A stretch of 64,000 nt of DNA from Eremophila alpestris peregrina (Eukaryota > Chordata > Aves > Passeriformes > Alaudidae). This document shows positions 1 to 13,804 of the stretch, one piece after another. Both the position numbers and the translations under genes were made by a program. The notes below the pieces were generated by a model, which searched no databases, had not been told where the DNA came from, and saw only the letters and a list, made by a program, of their open reading frames with translations. Positions within the stretch are counted from its first letter, which is position 1, and each line of letters begins with the position of its first letter. The stretch is taken from contig WMCF01000066.1 of the NCBI GenBank assembly GCA_009792885.1, positions 2,160,618-2,224,617 of the forward strand. Direction: 5' to 3'.

Positions 1-149
1 TAATTGTGCACTGATAGAGGTAGAGAAGACGACTGAGAAGGAGGTGGGGTGAAGGAACTTTAAATCCAACTCCCCTTTAGCTAAAGCATCACTGACTTCA
101 AACTAAGCATTGGCAAGAGCAGCTCCAGCTGACAGCTCTGACTAATCAC

Positions 150-415
150 AGGATCCTGGAATGGTTTGGGTGGGAAGGGACCTTAAAGATCATCTTGTTC
201 CACCCCTGCCATGGGCAGGGACACCTTCCACTGTCCCAGGTGGCTCCAAGCTGGCCTTGGGCACTCCCAGGGATCCAGGGGCAGCCACAGCAGCTCTGGG
301 CACACTGTGATGCCTCAGCACCCTCACAGGGAAGAATTTAACCCCCAATATCCCATCCATCCCTGCCCTCTGGCAGTGGGAGGCCATTCCCCGTGTCCTG
401 TCCCTGCTCCAAGAT
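150..415 (-). mobile_element. CR1 LINE 3' fragment
   Basis: cctggaatggtttgggtggg, ccttaaagatcatcttgttc, tgccatgggcagggacacct, ggcagccacagcagctctgg, tcagcaccctcacagggaag. Confidence 0.92.
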
Positions 416-1897
416 CATGGCATTGTGCTCACCCTTCTATCACAGAGGGGAAGAACATCTAAGCCAAGAAGAATCCTGTTCTGTGGGAAAGCAAACACAA
501 GTGCTGTGTGCTGCTTCCAGCACAGACCCTGCAGGTCCCCAGGGCAGGTCCCTGAGCTCCCTGCTCCAACACCCCCCGTGTCAGTCAGCACCAGCCCCAG
601 CTCTCCCAGCAAACACAGAGCTGGGGCTGCTTTACACCACCAGACAATGTTCTCTCCAGCATTTTTCTTGGCCAGGGAAGGGCCTGCACGCTTGATTAAT
701 TCTGTTTAGGGCAGAGCAGTGAATTCCAGGCCACGGCGCTGACGGGACGTGGGGATGGAAACCATCACTGCTGAGCACGCGAGGGAGCCTTCTCCAGGGA
801 TGTCCCCAGCACTGCTGAGCCCTTCCCAAGGTGCAGCTGGTCACACCAAAGCCCTGCTGCTGCCCCACTGCTGTGAAAAACAGGGCTGGGAAAGAGTTCA
901 GGCAGTGCTAGGGGTACAATCGTTCCAAAGAACTCCGACCACAAAATAACTTCCCCAATCATGTACAAAAACAATCATTCTGGAAAAGCCTCCTGTGAGT
1001 ACATCCACTCATTTACACTCTGTTGTTATTATTATACATGTTATTCTCCATTGGTGATGAAATCCATATGTCTGCTTTTCCCCTTCGTTCTTTCTACATT
1101 ACTATCTGAACCTTTGATTTATTTCCTGGCTTTCCAAATTGATTATTCAGAGCTGTAGAGGAGGGAAAACATGATACTGGAGGCCCAGAGACAAAGTCAC
1201 AAGCAAAAACAAAAGGGGAAAAAAAAAAAAAAAGCCCCCAGTGCCAAGTATCACACATCTGTAGTGTCTCTCAACAGAGGTGGGGAAAAACACGGAGCTG
1301 TTCTCCGAAATGAAGCAGACAGGGATTTATTGGGAGAGCTACAGCAAACTAAACTCCTTGGGCAAGGGTTAAGAAACTCAGGGCCCGATCTTATAAACAC
1401 TGAAGCACATACTTAACTGGAGTTGGACATCAAAGCTGCCTCACGTGAGCGCAGTCGTGCAGCATGTGTTTGCAGGGCACCAGGGGTTAGGGCTGCAGCC
1501 ATGAAAGCCTGAGAAGGCTGGGACAGAGAGGCAAACAAGCAAGGATTAAAAATAACCAAAGCAGAGAAAGCTGGCAAGGAACTCTTGGCAGCTAAAATAA
1601 TAATAGTAAAAACCCCACGGAAATTCAAACATTGTTCACATTCTACACGCGAAGGATCCTCGAGGCGTTTGTTTGTCAGACCCAACGCTGAGATGCTCTT
1701 GCTGTTGGGACCTTTGCTCCCTGTCACCTCTCCCAGTGCATTTCCAAAGCCTTGGAGATGAGAAAACAGAGAAAACAGCTTTATTTGCTTCAAACTTGTC
1801 ACCCAAACAAGAGAGGCTGCAGAGCAGGGTGACTGCAGGATTGGCAGCATCTGCCCAGAGCGATCTTCTCTTGGTGCTCTGACACTGCCTGGTGCCA
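416..1897. other. Intergenic stretch, nothing recognised
   Basis: An A tract at 1219-1233. A 180-codon minus-strand frame (1413-1955) overlaps the duplication and has no recognisable domain. Confidence 0.5.
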
Positions 1898-2059
1898 GAC
1901 AGTCCTTTCCATGGCTGCCCCTGGATGTGAGCAGCAAAGCAGGAGAGTTGGACAAGAGATTCTCACTTTGTGTGCTTTAGGAGTCACATCTCTGTGTTAA
2001 GGATTTCACTGACTGGCTTAGAAGTTCCTCCCCATATTCAGTCACCGCAAATCAAAGAG
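1898..2059. repeat. Copy 1 of a 162-bp local duplication
   Basis: Begins gacagtcctttccatggctg and ends cgcaaatcaaagag; paired with 3396-3557, offset 1498 bp. No open frame is shared by the two copies. Confidence 0.93.
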
Positions 2060-3395
2060 ATTCGCAAAAGGTTGTTTCATCAAAAGGTTCATTAATAAAT
2101 AAGTTTGATGACTTATCCACCTGTCCTGCTCCTTTGGTATCACTGGGAGAGCACCTGCATGTTTCCATTATTCCATTCCCAGGACCCTCAGCCTCAGGAA
2201 ACACATCCACTGCAGTACAGAGCACACCAACATTAAATATTCCCCCAGGTACCACAACACAGCCTCTGTGACTCACCTCACCCTTTGAGGGGCCAGTTGG
2301 TGCCACCTACAAAACCTCAGGGAAAAAGAAACGCGTTGTAGAAAGTTCACTGTGGTTCAAAATTGCATTTTTAATGGTGGATTTCCACCTCCTTCTCACG
2401 GGCAGAGAGGAAAAGCCTCACCCGTCACTGCCCTTGTGCAACTTCTGCCAGCTCACAACAAGAGAACACTTGGAAACATCAAGCTCAAGCTGGAAAAACT
2501 TAGAGACAGCAAAAAAGTGAGGGAAAAAACCCACTTACCCACGACTTGCAAGTTTCCTGTGGGAAAATTAGGATTTTTTTTTTTTGGTGGAAGGCTGTCA
2601 AAAAAGGGATTTTTCCCATAACTTGCCTTCTTTCAAGGGAAATGCTGGAGTTGCAGCCAGTTCTATTCTAAAGCTCTTTGGTTTCCAGTATTAGGCTGGG
2701 TATATAATAAAAATAAGCTTCCTTGGAAGAGTGCTGGTATTTCTAACTCCTAATAGAGCTGATTTTCGGACCAGCACGAAGAGCCACCAGCAGTCTCTCA
2801 AAAACTGTCAATGGGAGACAGAGCAGCACTGATTAAAAGTGTCAGTAGGAGCTTTGGAGAACAGTTTAGCTCCTGTTCCCTTCCCCAAGCTGTTTCCTTT
2901 GCAATATTTCTCAGAGACAAATTGCTAATTACTCTCTGAGAGATGAGAGAGCCTTCGGGGTGTCTCTGCTGCTCAGTGTCAAGAGTGCTCTGCCAGACTT
3001 TGGCTGAGGAGCTTGATCACCTCTTCAGCCACCTCTTCCTCCCTTGGCTCAGCTATAAACACCAGGCCAGATGGCCAAAACCCCCAGCTCTGATGCACAA
3101 ACCTTGTCTGAAGGGAAGGGAGCTGCTCACTGTTCTGGCTGCTGGGAGGAATCCCCCTCTCCTCGTTTCTTTAGCTCCTTTCAGGTTGCTGGGAGGTGCC
3201 ACCAGCTCCTCGTTTGGGCTGGGAGGGCTCTGTGGGGATCCCTGTGCAGGACAGGCAGGTTCTGCTGGTTCTCATACCTCAAAAATGGCTTTTTCTGGGC
3301 CCTGCTCTTCCACCACCTCATAGAGAACAACCAGCAAGTCCCATTTTTAATATTTCAGGCAGTTAAAGGATAAAGACTCACAACTCAGCCTAAAG
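2060..3395. other. Unique stretch between the two duplication copies
   Basis: About 1.3 kb with no gene or known repeat. A T tract lies at 2573-2584. Confidence 0.5.
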
Positions 3396-3557
3396 GACAG
3401 TTCTTTCCATGGCTGCCACTGGATGTGAGCAGCAAAGCAGGAGAGTTGGACAAGAGATTCTCACTTTGTGTCCTTTAGGAGTCACATCTCTGTGTTAGGG
3501 GTTTCACTGACTGGCTTGGAAGTTCCTCCCCACATTCAGTGACTGAAAATCAAAGAC
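3396..3557. repeat. Copy 2 of a 162-bp local duplication
   Basis: Matches 1898-2059 in the same orientation with about 11 differences by eye. It begins gacagttctttccatggctg. The flanks do not match, apart from a weak continuation for about 14 bp on the right. Confidence 0.93.
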
Positions 3558-4689
3558 GACTTCTGTAAAGTTATGGAGCCTGTGCTTGCTCCTTACAAAA
3601 ACAGAAGTGGAAGAAAGCAAAGCTGCCACAAAGAGAAATCAGGGCTTTCCCAAAATTGTTTTCCTGTTTAGCTGAAGTGCCAATCCCATAGCACTGCATT
3701 CCAGCAAAGCCCCAGGCACGTTCACTGGAGCAGCTGATCTCAGGCTGTTGATACCAAGGGATTAAATCAGCACAAACTACAAATAACAAAGAATGTGGGG
3801 CATTTTTATCCCTGAAACCATGAACTTCCTTCCTCCACTCTTGAGCTGTCTGGGTTTTCAGCCTTTGGTACCACATCCTACACTCAGAGCTGGCAGCAGA
3901 AGCCTGCAGCCCCTGCCTTTGCACTGCAGAGGGATCATGGCAAAGCCAATCCCTCCCCCAAAACCCATCACTTATTGTTACAAGAAAAATAAATCGCCTT
4001 GGAAGCGGGAAAATGCCTTTTTTTTTTTTCTGTCTAAAGATTGTCTCCACTTCCAATCTCTGGCGTAACACTAAACCTCTCTCCAGGCACTCAAGCCCCA
4101 CTGGGCATCTGATCTCAGCAGCCAAGAGCTGTCCTGGCTGGGCCACAGAAGTGCTGGCAGACAGAAATCCAGGACCCAGACTGGGGCAGAGACTACCTCT
4201 GCTCTGATAAGACACAGCAGAAGGAAGACAGAGCCTCGGGGGTTTTCAAGAGTCACTGAAGCCTTGCAGCTGGATGAGGGAGCAAGGCTTGGTCCTGAGA
4301 GCTGAGGAGCAAGAGAAACAGCTTCCCCTGGAGAGCCCATCTGGGCCAGTGAACTGTAACCTGAGAGGGGCTGTGGTTACTGAGTGATGCCAGATAACAC
4401 CCTCATCCCGTCACCAGGACCCAGACCCACCCTTCCCCAATCACTTTCCCAGAAATTCAACCTTTTTCCAGCATTGCTTTGTTTTTTTGCAGAAACTCTT
4501 CTTTGCTCTTGCAAACACGCTGATGGCCACATTCCCTCTGCTCCCTTCATCAGCCACAGCCTCTCCCAGCCTTCCTGCAAGGAGCCCTGCAGCATCCCTT
4601 CCCTCAACAGCCACAGGGATGAAGCAGATGGTACCAGGAGCATCCAAGTTCACCAGCCCTTTCCAAAGGAAAACCTGCAACTAAATGGA
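3558..4689. other. Intergenic stretch, nothing recognised
   Basis: A 214-codon minus-strand frame at 3571-4215 has no family features. A T tract lies at 4018-4030. Confidence 0.5.
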
Positions 4690-4840
4690 CTCCTCATCCC
4701 TGGAGGTGCTCAAGGCCAAGTTGGACTGGGATTAGAGCAGCCTGGCCTGGTGGAAAAGTGTCCCTGGCCATGGCAGGGAGTTGGAACAAATGAATCTTTA
4801 GTGTCCTTTCCAACCTATTCTGTGATTTTATGATTTGATA
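4690..4840 (+). mobile_element. CR1 LINE 3' end with terminal tail
   Basis: ctcatccctggaggtgctca, ggccaagttggactggga, gtgtccctggccatggcagg, gtcctttccaacctattctg, then attttatgattt, the CR1 3' terminal short repeats. Confidence 0.9.
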
Positions 4841-5364
4841 AACACAAGCTTGGGGTAGACAGAGGGAATCTGTTTGCCCTCCAGCACAATGCAGAGGCAT
4901 GAGCAGACACCAGTGACCTCAGCCCCCAGCCCTGAGGTCTGCCCAGCCTGGGAATACCAGAAATTGTGCCTGTTCCATGGATTCACAAATCCAAGTGATC
5001 GTGCTTCAGGGGCTGCGCTCTCTTCCCATCGCAGAGCTGCCTCTGCACATTCCCAAACAAAGCATTACACCATGTGAAAAGAAGGCACAAGCCCTGCAAA
5101 GCCCATCCCCACTGGCTGAGACAGGAAATATCTCCCATCATCTCAGCTAATCCTCCACCAATACAATGAGGAATGATGTCCAACAGCCGCCAGAAGATTA
5201 TTAAGTGAAGAACAAAAATCCTGCACCGCCCATCGCGACAGAGCCAAAGGCAATAAAAGGGGAAATACAAACTGCAGCCAGTGGCTGGGAGGAAGGAGGA
5301 GGGGGCAGGAGGAGCAGCAAAGAGCAGGCAGTGCCTTCAGCAAAGCCCCAGGGATCATGGAACA

Positions 5365-5525
5365 GGATCAGCAGTGGTTTGGGTTGGAAGGGACCTTAAA
5401 GATCATCCAGCTCCACCCCCTGCCATGGGCAACCTGCCACTAAACCAAGCTGCTCCAAGCCCTGCCCAGCCTGGCCTTGGACACTTCCAGGGATGGGGAT
5501 CCAGAATCCAGGTGGATCCAGGACG
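5365..5525 (-). mobile_element. CR1 LINE 3' fragment
   Basis: cagtggtttgggttggaagg, gaccttaaagatcatccagc, ctgccatgggcaacctgcc and cactaaaccaagctgctcc. Confidence 0.9.
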
Positions 5526-5888
5526 TCAGAGCTTCACCTCAGCTCCTCAGGAAGCACAGGGAATGATTTGGCTGCACAGTTCATCTGTTTGGCAACAACA
5601 AAAGCAAACACAGGCCAGGGGTTGAGTTTATGGTACACCCCAAAACCTGCCTCCAGCTACCTCTGAGCTGCTCAGAGCAGGACACCTCAGCAGCAGGGTC
5701 CTACCTGTGCATCCAACCACAGACATTCTCTTTGGTTTGCCTTTCACCAGCACATAACAGATGGGCTTCAGCTGCAAACACGAGACTTGAAAAGCCATTT
5801 GCAAATGCTTTGGTGACAACTTCAGCAAGATGAGGCTGCTGAGATATTTCAGCACTGGGAGATTAAGAGTTTTTGATTATCTGTGATG

Positions 5889-6175
5889 ATCACAGAGTCC
5901 CCAGAAGGGTTTGGGTAAGAGGGGATCTTAAATTCATCTCATTCCACTCCCTCTTTGCCTCTGGCAGGGGCACCTTCCACCATCCCAGGCTGCTTCAAGC
6001 CCCTTCCAACCTGGCCTTGGGCACTTCCAGGGATCCAGGGGCAGCCACAGCTGCTCTGGGCACCCTGTGCCAGGGCCTGCCCATGCTCACAGCCAAGAAT
6101 TCCTCCTCTATATTTAAGGTAAAGTTCCCTTCTTTTAGTCTGAACCCTTTAGTCCCTGTCCTATCGCTACATTTC
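5889..6175 (-). mobile_element. CR1 LINE 3' fragment
   Basis: cacagagtccccagaaggg, ggatcttaaattcatctcat, accttccaccatcccaggct, ccaggggcagccacagctgc, gggcaccctgtgccagggcc. Confidence 0.9.
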
Positions 6176-6924
6176 CTGATGAAATAATCACACATAATCA
6201 AACACAATTAATAATCACACATAAACCTGCATTAGCATTCCAGCTGCTTTTAGGAATAAGGCATTTGGATGCTTGGGATGAAATTTTTGCAGTATCTCCC
6301 TATGGCTCTTCTCCCTGGAGCTCCAGCAAGTCTGTAAAATTAAACACAACATTTGGATGGACAGCACTGAGGGAAACTTGGCACCTGCTTCAATACCAGC
6401 CTCCAAAATGCAGTTCCCAGGTTGAATAACTTGTTTTTAAAGGCAGCATTCCTCGAGATATTTTGGTGTTTTTTAACAAGTGCATTTGAGGCAAACAGCT
6501 CTGCAGAGGCAGCGGGGATGAGCCTCCTTCCCTTTGATCCCTCTTGGAGGAGGTGTTCCAATTTTAGTGAAGGAGTTCACAAATGCTGCTGACACAGGAA
6601 ATCTGACTTTGGGGGATTGATGACAAAGTTATCCCCCCCCTCTCCAAGAGTTTAGACATGATTTATTTCTTTCCATATGACATAACCCTTCTGATTTAGT
6701 TTTTAGATTCCCTTTTTTAGTTAAAAGCAATGTTTTGAAGTTTCATATAGAGAACACTCATATTATCAAAAAATCTACTCTTGACCATTCAGAACTTCCA
6801 TTCGACCTTCTCAATTCCCCCAACAAACCCTGCCCAGCATCTGACCCCTGTCCCACCCTCCCAGCCAAGGACATTGCTCAGGTGACAGTGCCAAGTGATG
6901 CCACCCAAGAGCTGGGCTCCATCA

Positions 6925-6965
6925 TCCCTCTGGGTCCCTTCCAACTCAGAATATTCTGTGAAATG
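6925..6965 (+). mobile_element. Short CR1-like 3' tail
   Basis: ctgggtcccttccaactcag followed by aatattctgtgaa resembles the last 40 bp of CR1. It is too short to be certain. Confidence 0.5.
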
Positions 6966-9900
6966 AGGTGCTTCAGCCCCAACCACCTGCAGAGCTCTTC
7001 AGGACAAGGAAAATAATTTTAAAAAAAAACCACAAAAAACCCACTTCTTTTTTATTTTTATTTTTTTTTCAGCCTACAGCATGCAGACACTCCAGATGCC
7101 CTTGCATACCTGAAAATCCATCAGCACTTCAATAACTGCTGGTTTGCACTTCTCTTCCTCTAGGCAGCAATTCCTCCCCTGGCTGCAGAGCAGAGCTGGG
7201 TTCAGCTGGAACTGGGCTCTGTCCCTTGCCAAATCCCAACAGCTAAAGCCAGGCTTAATCCCCTGCACAAACAAAGGCCTGGGAAACAAATATAATTGGG
7301 TTTAATTTGTTGTTTGCTTACATTTTTGATAAGGAGCACGGGGATGTTGCACCCTGCAGAGCTCAGCCTCTCCCTGGGGAGCTCTCAGTGCTCTCAGTCA
7401 CACACAGGGATATTCACTGCTCCCTCCAGGAAAACTCTGCTTTTGTCTGCTGGAACATCCTGCCTTGGACACCACCAGGCATTCGTGGTGCTCCAAAACA
7501 GCTGGGAACACCTGTGGGTCAGTGTGGGGCCAGCTGAGGAGTCCTGGTCAGTGCAATCTGCCTGAACCCACGTGAGGTGTAAACACCTAAACCTCAGCTG
7601 ACTTCCCCAGCAATCCTCACCCAGCTGGATGTGAAGGCAAAGCAGCACATTCCATCTCATTCTGCAGCCAGAAGTACCTGAGGACACCCAGGGAACAATG
7701 CTCATGGGGCACAATGAAAGCCTGGCTCTCAATTTCAGCTCCTGTTGAGTCAGGTTGGAGTCCCACGTTACCCAAAATTGGGTTGTTTCATTGCAGCCCA
7801 GCAAAACACAGGAACAGCTGATAAAGTTTGAGACTGTGGCACCACAGTTATGCTAATAATGATAATAACAGAGGATGTTCCTTCCCAGAAAGTTTGGAGT
7901 CTGGTGGAGCAGCCAGACAGGACTGGAGCAGAGGATTATCCTTATCACTGCTCCTGGGACTCAGAGGGGCTCACCCAGGAGTCACTGCAGCAGTGCTGGG
8001 AAGGAGCTCAGCATCCCAATTCCCACACCCACAGCTCCCACGTGTCAGGCTTCAGCAGCTCCTCTGCCCACACCTCCCCCACCTCGGGCACCATCCAGGT
8101 TTGGAGACCAAAGCTATCTCTGAGAGGGAAGAGTCCTGCAGCTCCTCATGTTATCAGCACATCCTCCAGTTTCAGAAATCCCCAAGACTCTTGACAACAA
8201 AGTCTGGTTTATGACGACTCCCAGCTCAGCCCTCTGAACTTCTGCACACAGGACGCTGCAAATTGTTCCACAACACATCATTAAAATCCTGTGGGGACAC
8301 TGGGGTGGTTACACCAAAGCTGAAACACCCAGCACATTCCAGAAAAGGTGCTTTGCTTGAACATAACCATGCAACAGGGTGACCTATCCCAGTTTTGGGG
8401 GTTATATTCTTGCACTGCCAAATTTCCCACATGAGTAACAGCACATTGGTGGCATGGAGGGAACACACATCCTCCCTCACAACATCTGCCACCAGCTCCA
8501 AACTGGCAGAGTGAGGTGTGGGGGGACAACTCCCAGCTCATCTGCCCTCCAAAGCCATGAGGAGCAAACTGGAGAATGTGCAGGTGCTGATGCTCTGGGC
8601 AATTTCACCCAAAAGCTGCTGCTCCTGTTGAATGGAACCCTTTTCTCCTGGAAGGCTGGAGGAGAGGCTGGTTCCCAGAGGAGGCTGCTCCCTATGAAAC
8701 TGTCAGAGTTATTCCAGGGCTGGGAACAATCTGACACTTGGGAATGGTTTTTGTTCCAAAGCCTGATGGCTCCTCACTCCTTCAGCAGTTCAAAGCTCCC
8801 AGAGGAGCCACAGGAGAGAGGAAAGGTGCCAGGGGCTCTGCACACCTCTGTTATTCTCCATCACTCCTGAAGGTACTTGTAAGGCTAAGAGAGATGAATC
8901 TGCACATAGTGCTGACTTTGACACCTGAGTTTGCACATCCAGAACGTTTAAAGATGATCCCCAACATCCCAGCTCCTCCCAGGGACAGCTGACAGCACGT
9001 TCATGTGGAGCCCGAGGGCTTGAGAGCCCTGTTTATCCTTCCCAGCACGATACTTGTCTTTTTATTTGCAACACAAAAACCACAAGAGACCCAAGGCTAG
9101 GTCAGCTCCAAACCCTCCCAGGCAGAGCTTTCCCTGGCCAGCGTTTCTCCCTCCTCTATTTATGCACCTGGTGATTTATGTGCAAACTTTATCCATGACA
9201 AATTACATCCAGGGGTTTGTTCCCCACCCAGGAGGGAGGGGGCTTCTCTCCACTGCAGCAGCCACCTCAAAAAGCTAATCCCATCCTCAGGCATCACCTC
9301 CCTGACTGGCAGCACTGACACACTATCATCCTATCATCCACAGCCTCAGGGATTATGAAACACTTTGGGTTTGAGTGGGTTTTCTTTTCTTTCTTTCTTT
9401 TTTTTTTTTTTTCTTTCCATGCCTGGCAAAATCTCACTTTATTAAGTTTGCTGTTTTGGCAGGGAACCACCAGCAACTGCTCTGTGTCTGGTTTTCTCTG
9501 CTGCTCACTTCTACCTTTTCACAGCAGCCTCCAGACCGTGCTTCCCAGGGCAGGGGAAGGACCACAGCACAGTGCCAGCAACCTGTGAGCTGGAGACATC
9601 CAAGTTTACCCTTCCCCATCCTCATATCTGGTTACCCAGCAGGAAAGGCAATTAAATGATCTGGCTGGGGATAAATCACCACAAGTAGCCACTGTTCCCT
9701 GACACTGACTTGTTTTCTTGTGTGTCACAGCAAGTGTTTGAGTAAACACCAGGCAAAAAACACGACATAATTCAGGGGTTCCATTTCAAAAGGGGTCTGG
9801 AGCCATCACAAGTAACACAGGTCACAGGTGTGGAGTTTCTCTGCACTGACACACGTTTATTTGCAAGATGTTCACAGAGCAGTTGGATGGGAATTTGGGT

Positions 9901-11044
9901 ACTATTTATGCTGAACTTGCCCAACATTTTTAACTCTGGACGGATTAAATGGGCTAAAGCCTGAGGCAGCACATATTCCATTGATGTGGGATCAGAAAAG
10001 CCAACAGAAGCATGCATGGAAGCTTTGGAAATGTTTTATTTCTGAACAGCTCACCTTTTGCAATATAAAGCTTAAAATCTCTGTATATGTCTGCAGGAAC
10101 ACGGAATTGGCACACAGGCTAATTTTAAACTGTCTGAAGCAGAGAAAATCACAATTACAGGGTGCTGGGAGCCGCCTCTGCTTATTGCTGCTGGTTATTG
10201 AGCTCCCATTCCCTGCTCAGTTGCTTCTCATGCACCAAGAGGAGCAAAAAAAAAACAATCTCCCACATCGTATTTGGCACTTTATTTCCAGAGATCCAGA
10301 GCACAACTGTGATAAAGCAGAAGCAGAAGTGATCCAGCAGCTGTTTCTCCGTGATGCTTTTCCAAAACAAAGCTCATCTTTAAACAACCACCTACATACG
10401 AGCACTCATCAGTCCACATCCTACTTCCCGTTTCCAGCAGGAAACACTGAGTTGTCCAGCAACAAGAGAGACCTCAACACCCACATTGTACCATTTTGCC
10501 CACTCCCTGTCTGTGGTCATGGATTTCCTGCCTTCCTTTCCTGCCTTCCACTTGTGCAACCCTTCCCAGCCCAGCCTGGGCAGAGCTCCTGCTGCAGATG
10601 TGCAATGCCAGCTCTTCCATGGCTTATCCAAGCTCCTGCACCCCTGGGGCAGCAGTTAAAGGATGATTTCCACCCAGCCTCTGTTCTGCTCTTGCCTCCC
10701 TGGCTCACTGTTAAACCACTGTGCCTTTGCTCCCCTTCTCACCCTTTTATTTCCACCTTAGCAGCATCTCTCCAAGCAGAGTATGCAGGAGAGCCCAGCT
10801 CAGGCTGGTTTTCTCTCTGGTCACCCCTTTGTGTGTTCCTGTGCCAGTGATGCCATGCATGTCCCTTCAGTGCCAGCCCAGAAGGCCTTGTCCCACTTTC
10901 TGCCTTTTCTCCACCATCATCCTGCTGTGATCCAAGAGCCCTTTCTCCAAGGGCCATGCACACAGCCCCTATCCCACCCTGACACGTCCCAGAGGTTTTT
11001 TTACAGATCAGGGGGAAAGGCTTTGAATTGAAAGACGTTTAGGT
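6966..11044. other. Intergenic stretch with one 289-codon open frame
   Basis: A plus-strand frame 9981-10850 is the longest in this part. It has no signal peptide, domain or repeat that I recognise. Homopolymer tracts: A/T-rich 7014-7071 and T/C 9383-9418. No mobile element was recognised. Confidence 0.5.
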
Positions 11045-11262
11045 GGAATGCTGGGAAGGAATTGTTCCCTGTGAGGGTGGGCAGGCCCTGGCACAGGGTG
11101 CCCAGAGCAGCTGTGGCTGCCCCTGGATCCCTGGCAGTGCCCAAGGCCAGGCTGGATGGGGTTGGAGCACCCTGTGACAGTGGAAGGTCTCCCTGCCCAT
11201 GGCTCAGGTGGGACAAGGTGGGTTTTAAGGTCCCTTCCCACCCAAACCATTCTGGGATTCCC
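11045..11262 (+). mobile_element. CR1 LINE 3' end, sense orientation
   Basis: gaattgttccctgtgagggt, gcccagagcagctgtggctg, ggccaggctggatggggttg, aaggtcccttcccacccaaa, ending attctgggattcc. Confidence 0.92.
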
Positions 11263-13804
11263 TCATTGCTGACTCTGGACATGAATGCACTCTCCACCCT
11301 CCCACAAGAACAATCTCCACTGCAGAAAAGCTGCTTTGCCCCTCTTCCCTTTCCCCCCTGCCCCTGGAGTGATGCTTTGTACCACGGGCAGTTCCTCACC
11401 CCATGGTGATGATCTCCCTGCCTGGGAACAGCAAATTCCTGCACCATTCCCTTTGGGACAAACACCTCAGATAACTCCAGAGGAACAAACCCCCCTAGCA
11501 ATGGTACTGACTCGACAAAAGGAGAACAGTCAGCTCAGCCAAGGAGAGCAGGGGGATTTCCACAGCTCCAAGGTGCTCCAGCCTGTCGGGGTTGGAGAGG
11601 AAGCCATGGGATTTGCTTGTGTCACGCAATGATGAAACAGCTCCTAATCCAGCAGTAACTAAGGAGGATGTTAAGCCACAGCTAGAAAATGAGGTCTTTT
11701 GAAATCAGCAAGCACAGAGAACTCGTATTTAAAAGGGACCTGGCCAGAGAGTGCTCTGGATCGTTAATGTTGACTTTTAATAAGCCTTTGGAACACTGAG
11801 GGCTGGAAGAAAGCTTAAGTTGTGCCAGAGTTTTAAGAGGATAGAAACAGGATGACCCACATAATTATCCACCTGTGACCCTGACTCTTATCCCAGGTGA
11901 AATAATGGAACAGCTGTAAAAGAACTTCATTAATAAAGCATTAAAGGAGCGTAAGAGCAAATGCCAACAGCTTGGGTTTATAGGAAGCAGATTTGTCACT
12001 AAGTTGAGAAATTGTTTCAGAGTTGAATATGTTCCCTGAGTTTGCAGGCTGGATGTAAAAAGAGTACGAAGTTTATACAATTTAAAGCCAACTGAGGCCT
12101 TACAAAAACCTCAGCTTTCCTACCCCTGCAGAAGGACTACCAAAAGAGTTAGAGAATCCCATCAAGCCAAGAAATCCTGGGTAGGATGGGCAAGGGACCC
12201 TGGAGTCTGCCTGTGCTGCAGGAAGGCAGAATTGGGGGAGCAAAGGGAAAGGAGCAGCCACAGCAGGAATTTCCCTGGTGTGAAGGGCAGGACATTGTCA
12301 CTCCCTGCTCTGGGTTTCCTTGGCTCAACCCTTCCATGACCAAGGAGCCCACTGGATTCTAATTAGTTTTGTTTTCAGTACAACCTCAACGTGACATTCA
12401 TTAAAAGTTCATTAATTTGAGCCCAAATCCACGAGCTGCAGCACAAGGATGAGCACTGGGGGTGTTTCCAGGCACACCCCAAAAGCTGTGACACTCTGAA
12501 ACAGCAACGAGAACCAGGACACAACAACCTCCCACTGGTGAGGGACCAGTAAATCCATGACACATCAGGAAGGGTTTGGGTCCTTGGCCAAGGGCAAGAA
12601 GGGAAATGTGAGGGGAAAGAGTTGCTGGTTGTGTCATCTTCTGGGATGAAGCAATGGGTTTGGAGCAGCCAAACTTCCTAATGCTCCCAGGTTCCAAATT
12701 ACCCAGAGGAGGCACCTCAGCTCCAGCAGCACCAGTGCCCTGCCCAAGGCCCAGCAGCAGCCTGGGAGGTCAGCTCTGGTGAGACCTCCATCAGCCAGCC
12801 ACTTCCCCAACCCAAAAAATCTTCACCCACGGCCCTGTCATCTTGTGAGGCCCTGCCAGCTCCGAGTGGGGCAGCAGCAAAGTTGAGCAGAAAAGTCATT
12901 TTTCACTCCAAAATTGCAGGTCCTGAGCAATGCAGTCCCCTGTGCCAGACAGCTGGGGTACCCTGGGCATCCCAGGCACAGAGAGAGGGCCTGGCAGTTA
13001 TTTCAAAATCCCCCTGATGGCCATTGCAGAGCCCTGATGACTTCATCTCAGTCACTGCTATGTTTCTGAGAGTCAAGAATAACACGAATTTTTCCATATC
13101 TTGTGGTTTTTGGAGGGTGTGAATAAATTCTCATGCTGTGAGTTATTTAGGTATCAGCAAACCCAACCCAGCAGCAGTTTGAAGCCATTGAGCAAACACA
13201 AAAACTGGAGGAGATGTGGCAGGCAATGACACATCAGGAGGTCCTAAGTGTCCAGAACCACCAAGGAGAATTGCAGATCCTCCTCAGGGTCATGACAAAT
13301 CTGCTCAGAGATGTCACCTAAATTCAGAACATGTGGAAAATGACTTGACCTTCCCTTTCTACACTTGGTTTTGTACCTTGTAAACATCCATGGATATAAA
13401 GTGCTGAAAAACAACAGACTTGTGGCCTTTTGGACCACCAGGAATCAAGTAGTGCCCCAAAGCCTTCAGAAAAATAATTTGTTGCCATGTCAACAAGAAG
13501 AGTGGTGCCACAGTGACTTCCCATCTCCATGTCCCTTCCTAAAGATGTATCCTGGCAGGAGCTTTCAGCTGAAGGCCATGAATTGGAATTGATGACCCTT
13601 GTGGATCTAACTCAGTTCACAGAGTTACAGGATCATGGAATATCCTGATTCTCTTGAGTTCTCAGGGTTGGAAGAAGCAGGGAGGGCACAATGAATGGTG
13701 GATCCCTGAATGCTTCCCACAGGCAAAATTCTACCTCTGGCAATGAAGGCAGCTTTCCTCCCAAAATATCTGCTTTTACCTGTGTGCTCCTCTGCTGTGC
13801 TAAA
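11263..13804. other. Intergenic stretch, nothing recognised
   Basis: Only short overlapping open frames. The 11640-12080 part is AT-rich. Confidence 0.5.
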
